The position numbers were made by a program, and so were the translations under genes. A stretch of DNA of 64,000 nucleotides from Hydrocarboniphaga effusa AP103. GTDB lineage: Bacteria; Pseudomonadota; Gammaproteobacteria; Nevskiales; Nevskiaceae. Position 1 is the stretch's first letter; each line of letters starts with the position of its first letter. Under the pieces are notes generated by a model, which saw only the letters and a list, made by a program, of their open reading frames with translations, searched no databases and had not been told where the DNA came from. The stretch covers positions 248,001 through 312,000 of the forward strand of contig NZ_AKGD01000003.1 in the NCBI RefSeq assembly GCF_000271305.1, written 5' to 3'. Positions 62,998 through 64,000 of this stretch are shown here, in pieces.

Positions 62998-64000
62998 ATG
63001 AAGACTCCACGCGCGCTGTCGAAATTGCTGCCAGACAAGACCCGGCTCTGCTGTGCGGCCGCGCTGCTGTGCGCCGCATCCACGCTCGATGCGGCCGACA
63101 AGCGCTTCGTGCTCGAAGAGGCGACGATCGCGGACATTCAATCGGCGATGCAGTCCGGCGCCCTGAGCTCCGAGCGTCTCGTGCAGCTGTACCTTGCGCG
63201 CATCGCGGTCTACGAAGACGGCGGGCCGAAGCTCAACGCCATCCTCAGCTTGAATCCACGCGCAGCCGAGCAGGCTGCGGCGCTCGATCGCGAACGCGCG
63301 GCCAAAGGCCCGCGCGGTCCGCTGCACGGCATTCCGGTACTGCTCAAGGACAACGTCGACACTTTCGATCTTCCGACCAGCAACGGCTCGGCGATTCTCA
63401 GGAACGCAATCCCACCCGACGACGCGGCGATCGCCAAAGCCCTGCGCGAAGCCGGCGCGGTGATCCTCGGCAAGGCGGCGATGGGCGAGTTCGCCGGCGG
63501 CAGCTACAACTCGGTCGGCGGGCAGACCGTCAATCCGTACGACTTCAAGCGGCACACGGGCGGATCGTCGAGCGGCTCGGGCGCGGCGATCGCGGCGAAC
63601 TTCGCGGTGCTCGCGGTCGGCACCGACACCAGCACGTCGGTGCGGGGACCGGCGGCCTACAACGGCATCGTCGGCCTGCGTCCGACCACGGGGCTGATCT
63701 CGCGCGACGGCATCGCGCCGAAGAATCTCAACTTCGATTCGGCCGGGCCGATGGCGCGCAGCGTCACCGACATGGCGCAGATGCTGAGCACCATCGCATT
63801 CAAGGATGCGGCCGACGAACTCGGCCTGCGCGTCTGGGACGAGATGGGGAAGCGCTATCCGGTCAAGAGCGGCCATCTCGATTTCACGCAGTATCTCGAC
63901 GCCGGTGCTTTGAAGGGCAAGAAGCTCGGCATCGTGCGCGATTTCTTCGGCGGCGATCCGGAGATCGACGCCCTAGCCGAACAGGCGATCGCGCAGATGC
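62998..64000 (+). CDS. Exported amidase-signature hydrolase, cut by the window edge (Ami9)
   Basis: The first 334 residues are present; the frame is open to the right edge. A signal peptide (LCCAAALLCAASTLDA) is followed by ADKRFVLEEATIADIQSAMQ. Catalytic Lys in VLLKDNVDTFDLPTS, cis-Ser loop GGSSSGSGAAIAAN, nucleophile Ser in TDTSTSVRGPAA, where the usual TGGS is TSTS. The start at 62998 is the only ATG before the signal peptide. It is divergent from Ami8 and has its own ECF-type promoter. Function as for the other Ami proteins, substrate unknown. Confidence 0.9.
   Translation, partial: MKTPRALSKLLPDKTRLCCAAALLCAASTLDAADKRFVLEEATIADIQSAMQSGALSSERLVQLYLARIAVYEDGGPKLNAILSLNPRAAEQAAALDRERAAKGPRGPLHGIPVLLKDNVDTFDLPTSNGSAILRNAIPPDDAAIAKALREAGAVILGKAAMGEFAGGSYNSVGGQTVNPYDFKRHTGGSSSGSGAAIAANFAVLAVGTDTSTSVRGPAAYNGIVGLRPTTGLISRDGIAPKNLNFDSAGPMARSVTDMAQMLSTIAFKDAADELGLRVWDEMGKRYPVKSGHLDFTQYLDAGALKGKKLGIVRDFFGGDPEIDALAEQAIAQM

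Noticed and set aside
61216..63876. Extension of Ami8 to an 886-residue protein
   Set aside because: The signal peptide of Ami8 begins at 62850; the extra part is antisense to Ami9 and overlaps both promoters.

Overview
The window is GC-rich, gene-dense DNA from a flagellated Gram-negative bacterium, most probably a gammaproteobacterium of the Xanthomonadales (Lysobacteraceae or Rhodanobacteraceae). The evidence is a cheY-cheZ-cheA-motC-motD block as in polarly flagellated gammaproteobacteria, FecI/FecR/TonB-receptor modules, and many copies of a palindromic repeat with ctctcccgc-N-tgcgggagag arms. The taxonomic assignment is an inference.

Region 1 (1-18.4 kb) is motility and chemotaxis. A first set has cheY, cheZ, a cheA split in two by repeat insertions, and the stator genes motC and motD, which are separated by an opposite-strand luxR-type gene. 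A second, complete chemosensory cluster follows: cheW-like, STAS, response regulator, cheA, cheW, a large soluble PAS chemoreceptor with a histone-H1-like basic tail, cheR, cheD, cheB and a small membrane receptor. Three sigma-28 (FliA) promoters are readable, before motD, the cheW-like gene and the last receptor.

Region 2 (18.4-21.5 kb) has an RNase T-like exonuclease gene, argG, a 149-bp tandem array made from the 3' end of argG, and a small exported protein of unknown function.

Region 3 (21.6-64 kb) is the most interesting part. It holds nine genes for exported amidase-signature hydrolases (called Ami1 to Ami9 here; Ami3 has a lipocalin-like tail and Ami9 runs off the window) and an exported asparaginase-like protein. 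It also holds a complete TonB2-type energising operon (DUF3450, a MotA/TolQ/ExbB protein with a periplasmic coiled coil, ExbB, two ExbD, TonB, TPR), two paralogous TonB-dependent receptors that each contain a perfect EF-hand loop, a FecI-type ECF sigma factor with its FecR, a cupin/JmjC protein and an RND pump. Reading the upstream regions by eye, I found one bipartite motif, GTRGGGK-N15/16-CGTCTGA, in the correct orientation before Ami1, Ami2, Ami3, Ami5-Ami4, Ami6, the TonB-receptor/TonB operon, fecI, Ami8-asparaginase and Ami9, with one more copy at fecR. This looks like an ECF promoter and ties the locus into one regulon, presumably driven by the local FecI. I infer a dedicated system that binds, imports and hydrolyses an amide-containing substrate. 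The substrate cannot be read from the sequence.

Inside region 3, between Ami3 and Ami4, sits a lower-GC island (about 28.3-32.2 kb). It carries an OLD-family ATPase/TOPRIM nuclease gene interrupted by a 1221-bp IS3-family element with a 3-bp target duplication; removing the element restores one 639-residue reading frame.
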